Assembly: GCF_900102085.1 (NCBI RefSeq)
Contig: NZ_FMVM01000012.1
Span: 85,676-149,675 of the forward strand
DNA length: 64,000 nucleotides
Direction: 5' to 3'
From: Paenibacillus polysaccharolyticus
Lineage (GTDB): Bacteria > Bacillota > Bacilli > Paenibacillales > Paenibacillaceae
Part shown: in pieces, positions 61,154-64,000 of the stretch
Layout of the letters: each line of letters begins with the position of its first letter
How positions within the stretch are numbered: the stretch's first letter is position 1
The notes under the pieces: generated by a model
Database searches by the model: none
Seen by the model: the letters and a program-made list of their open reading frames with translations, nothing else
What the model was told of the DNA's origin: nothing
Translations under genes and position numbers: made by a program

Positions 61154-63412
61154 TTACATCGAACCGTGGAACGTACGATTGATAACATCCAGTTGTTGCT
61201 CACGTGTCAGTTTAATAAAGTTAACTGCGTAACCGGACACCCGTACAGTTAATTGCGGATATTGTTCCGGGTGATCCATTGCATCAATCAGTTGCTGACG
61301 ATCAAATACGTTTACGTTCAAGTGATGCGCATTTTGACCAAAATATCCATCCATCATCGCAGTCAGATTGGATTTGCGTGTAGCATCTTCTTTACCCAGT
61401 GCTTTTGGCACAATAGAGAAGGTGTTGGAAATACCATCAAGGCTGTGTTCATAAGGCAGTTTTGCTACAGAACCGAGCGATGCCAGTGCACCTTTTTTAT
61501 CCCGTCCATGCATTGGGTTCGCCCCTGGTGCAAATGGTTCGCCTGCTTTACGTCCATCTGGTGTTGTTCCTGTTTTCTTACCGTACACCACGTTGGAAGT
61601 GATGGTCAGTACAGATTGCGTTGGCATTGCGTTACGATAGGCTTTGTGCTTGCGAATCATACTCATGAAGCTTTCTACCAGCTCTACAGCAATGCTATCT
61701 ACACTGTCATCGTTGTTGCCGTAACAAGGGAATTCACCTTCAATTTCAAAATCAACGGCAATGCCTTGTTCGTTGCGAATCGGTTTAACTTTGGCATATT
61801 TGATGGCACTGAGTGAGTCCGCTGCTACCGACAGTCCCGCGATACCACAAGCCATCGTACGTAGAATGTCACGGTCATGGAGCGCCATTTCAATCCGCTC
61901 GTAGCTGTATTTATCATGCATGTAGTGGATGACGTTAAGAGTATTCATGTACAGTTTAGCGAGCCACTCCATCATCGGTTTGAAGCGTTTCATCACTTCA
62001 TTATAATCCAGTACCTCACTTGTAATGGCAGGATACTCCGGACCAACCTGTGCTCCCGATTTTTCGTCACGTCCACCGTTGATGGCATACAGTAATGCTT
62101 TCGCCAAGTTGGCACGTGCGCCGAAGAACTGCATTTGTTTACCGATCTTCATTGCAGATACACAGCAGGCAATACCATAATCATCGCCATAGATTGGACG
62201 CATCAGATCATCATTTTCATACTGGATGGAGCTGGTTTCGATCGATACTTTACTGCAATAATCTTTGAAAGCTTCAGGTAACTTCGTGGACCACAGAACA
62301 GTCAAGTTCGGCTCTGGAGCAGGTCCCAGGTTGTGCAGTGTGTGCAGGAAACGGAAGCTGTTTTTGGTTACACGTGTTTCGCCGTTGACGGACATCCCGC
62401 CGATAGACTCCGTTACCCATGTTGGGTCACCACTGAACAATTCGTTGTAATCCGGCGTGCGCAGGAATTTGACAATCCGCAGTTTCATGACAAAGTGGTC
62501 AACCAGTTCTTGAGCCTGTTCTTCTGTCAGAATACCTTCTTGCAAATCACGCTCAATGTAGATATCCAGGAATGAAGATACACGTCCAAGGGACATTGCA
62601 GCACCGTTCTGTTCTTTGATCGCTGCAAGGTAGCCGAAGTACAACCATTGGAATGCTTCTTTAGCCGTTGTTGCTGGTAATGAAATATCGAAGCCATGCA
62701 TCTCGCCCAGTTGTTTCAGTTCTTGCAGTGCACGAATCTGTTCGGACAACTCTTCGCGCAAACGAATGACATCTTCATCAATAACATCAACTTCAAGTGC
62801 ATTGAGCTCACCTTTTTTGTTACGAATCAGGAAGTCTACTCCGTACAAAGCTACCCGGCGATAGTCACCGATGATCCGGCCACGACCGTAAGCATCCGGC
62901 AAACCTGTGATAATACCCGCTTTACGTGCTGCACGCATCTCGGAAGTGTAAGCATCAAATACACCTTGGTTATGCGTTTTACGAATATTTGTAAATATAT
63001 CAATGACACCTTGTGGCATTTCGAACCCGTATGCTTCACAAGCATCAATCATCATGCGAATTCCGCCGAATGGCTGAATGGAACGTTTGAACGGAGCGTC
63101 TGTTTGAACTCCGACAATCTGCTCTTTGCTTTGATCCAAATATCCCGGTTGGTGGGAAGTAATTGTTGCAGGCGTATTCACATCAACATCAAGCACCCCA
63201 CCGTTATCCCGTTCTTTTTTGGTCAGGTCGGATACAATATCCCACAATTCTTTAGTATTCTGGGTTGCACCTGCAAGGAACGCCTCATCGCCATAGTATG
63301 GGGACAGGTTATGTTCCAGAAAATCATTCACATTAACCGTCTTGGTCCATGTTCCTTTGGTAAAGTTTCTCCAGCCTGTTTGTTGTTTAACATCTTTTTC
63401 GATCACCGACAT
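61154..63412 (-). CDS. pflB: Formate C-acetyltransferase (pyruvate formate-lyase)
   Basis: Glycyl radical enzyme that splits pyruvate with CoA into acetyl-CoA and formate under anaerobic conditions. The two active-site cysteines are adjacent in GIACCVSAMKIG near residue 414. The radical glycine is in RVSGYAVNF near 725. 752 aa. ATG 63412 has GGAGGG 8 nt upstream; a 12-codon extension lacks one. The upstream region carries FNR-like and Rex-like sites. Confidence 0.96.
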   Translation of the reverse strand: MSVIEKDVKQQTGWRNFTKGTWTKTVNVNDFLEHNLSPYYGDEAFLAGATQNTKELWDIVSDLTKKERDNGGVLDVDVNTPATITSHQPGYLDQSKEQIVGVQTDAPFKRSIQPFGGIRMMIDACEAYGFEMPQGVIDIFTNIRKTHNQGVFDAYTSEMRAARKAGIITGLPDAYGRGRIIGDYRRVALYGVDFLIRNKKGELNALEVDVIDEDVIRLREELSEQIRALQELKQLGEMHGFDISLPATTAKEAFQWLYFGYLAAIKEQNGAAMSLGRVSSFLDIYIERDLQEGILTEEQAQELVDHFVMKLRIVKFLRTPDYNELFSGDPTWVTESIGGMSVNGETRVTKNSFRFLHTLHNLGPAPEPNLTVLWSTKLPEAFKDYCSKVSIETSSIQYENDDLMRPIYGDDYGIACCVSAMKIGKQMQFFGARANLAKALLYAINGGRDEKSGAQVGPEYPAITSEVLDYNEVMKRFKPMMEWLAKLYMNTLNVIHYMHDKYSYERIEMALHDRDILRTMACGIAGLSVAADSLSAIKYAKVKPIRNEQGIAVDFEIEGEFPCYGNNDDSVDSIAVELVESFMSMIRKHKAYRNAMPTQSVLTITSNVVYGKKTGTTPDGRKAGEPFAPGANPMHGRDKKGALASLGSVAKLPYEHSLDGISNTFSIVPKALGKEDATRKSNLTAMMDGYFGQNAHHLNVNVFDRQQLIDAMDHPEQYPQLTVRVSGYAVNFIKLTREQQLDVINRTFHGSM

Positions 63413-63495
63413 CGTAATCCCTCCGCTTTTTTGGATTTCTGGACACATTATATTGTTGCAATAGACGTATCATCATGTGTCCAAAGCCGCGATTT

Positions 63496-63513
63496 ATGTG
63501 AATTGTTTCACAT
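63496..63513 (-). promoter_or_regulatory. Rex-like operator in the pflB leader
   Basis: ATGTGAATTGTTTCACAT has 7-bp arms around a four-base centre and matches the Rex consensus TTGTGAAnnnnTTCACAA except at both ends. It lies about 60-77 nt downstream of the inferred start site. Confidence 0.65.
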
Positions 63514-63579
63514 GATCCGGAACACGTTCTCTCTACTGGGGAACCGGAACCGCGGAATGAATGTTTTTCTTATATTTTC

Positions 63580-63622
63580 AGTATACGTCGAGCAAGTCAC
63601 ACCATCTGTGATTTTTATCACA
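63580..63622 (-). promoter_or_regulatory. FNR/CRP-type site and -10 element of pflB
   Basis: TGTGA-TTTTTA-TCACA (63607-63622) is a perfect FNR/CRP-family palindrome. TATACT (63585-63580) on the minus strand fits a -10. If transcription starts near 63573, the palindrome is centred at -41.5, the class II activator position. No good -35 is present, as expected for such promoters. Confidence 0.7.
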
Positions 63623-63659
63623 AACTTTGGATGTTGTCTTATTGCACTTCGCCACGGTT

Positions 63660-63810
63660 GTTCACACTTGACCACTCCGCGGGCAGAACAACTTCAGATC
63701 GCTGTTATCCCCGGATTTTTTCGATTCACTTTTCCAAAGTGAAAATCCGGTGATAAAGGCGAACGCTCCGCTTCTTCCGTCTGTCCTGCCCGCTCCGTTA
63801 TCGTGTGAAC
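63660..63810. repeat. Nested imperfect inverted repeat
   Basis: GTTCACAC (63660-63667) pairs with GTGTGAAC (63803-63810), and GCGGGCAG (63679-63686) with CTGCCCGC (63786-63793). TTATC and CCGGATTTT (63706-63719) pair with AAAATCCGG and GATAA (63742-63756). No ORF fills it. It may be a structured RNA or a palindromic mobile element. Confidence 0.55.
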
Positions 63811-63856
63811 CTCTCTGTGCAAACAGCCACCGCCCCCTTTGTTTCTACCATTTTGG

Positions 63857-63940
63857 GGAACCATTGCTCCGCTATGCTCGGAGCAACCAAGGGCATGATA
63901 TAGGTTCCTGAAAAACGGACGCTTCGCTTCTCCGTTTTTC
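63857..63940. repeat. Two further hairpins in the gene-free right end
   Basis: GGAACC/GGTTCC (63857-63862, 63903-63908) encloses TTGCTCCG/CGGAGCAA (63864-63871, 63879-63886). A terminator-like GAAAAACGGA/TCCGTTTTTC (63910-63940) follows. No gene is seen from 63413 to the window end. Confidence 0.6.
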
Positions 63941-64000
63941 TGCCCATCTTTTTTCTACTGCTTACGCGGGTATCACTTTGCTACAACTCTACTGGTGCGT

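Noticed and set aside
62696..63742. Plus-strand ORF of 348 codons opposite pflB
   Set aside because: It overlaps the conserved pflB and its promoter sites, and its composition is that of a shadow frame.

Overview
The window is a piece of a Gram-positive, endospore-forming chromosome. Gene content and protein sequences point to Paenibacillus or a close relative. Supporting signs are a full spoIIIA operon, spo0A with a sigma-H-type promoter, spoIVB, a spore photoproduct lyase, and copper-amine-oxidase-N-type secreted proteins. The gene order also matches the bkd-spo0A-recN-dxs-folD-nusB-acc-spoIIIA-efp-aroQ-mntR backbone known from Bacillus subtilis. Most genes lie on the minus strand, so operons read from right to left. 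No rRNA, tRNA or CRISPR array was found.

Layout from left to right. Positions 1-5786 hold a branched-chain 2-oxoacid dehydrogenase operon (lpd, E1 alpha, E1 beta, E2) that ends in a lipB gene cut by the window edge. Positions 6.0-9.2 kb hold small conserved or unknown genes plus thymidine kinase; one zinc-ribbon gene has a near-ideal sigma-H promoter. Positions 9.4-12.7 kb are an iron-uptake cluster with three Fur boxes. In it, an AraC-type regulator reads in frame, without a stop, into a siderophore-binding lipoprotein. Positions 12.8-16.6 kb look accessory: a coiled-coil protein, a GGDEF protein, a frameshifted spo0A fragment, an AT-rich orphan secreted protein and a probable transposase remnant.

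From 16.6 to 38.6 kb the conserved core runs spo0A, spoIVB, recN, argR, tlyA, dxs, ispA, xseB, xseA, folD, nusB, the Asp23/AmaP envelope genes, accC, accB and spoIIIAH to AA. From 38.8 to 48.3 kb come comB, lysC (with a nested start for a small subunit), efp, a Xaa-Pro peptidase, aroQ, yqhR, yqhQ, a patatin and a glycoside-hydrolase-like protein. From 48.5 to 57.4 kb is metal homeostasis (mntR, znuA-C, zur) interleaved with splB, ccdA, T-box-controlled metG and yidD. The right end holds a large secreted PKD-type protein and pflA-pflB, preceded by FNR-like and Rex-like sites and by a gene-free block rich in nested inverted repeats.

Functionally, the window links precursor supply for branched fatty acids (bkd, acc, lipB), isoprenoid and folate metabolism, sporulation control and the mother-cell/forespore channel, metal sensing (Fur, Zur and MntR-type control) and anaerobic pyruvate metabolism. 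The least explained parts are the 14.9-16.6 kb remnant region, the AraC/lipoprotein read-through ORF and the palindromic block at 63.66-63.94 kb.
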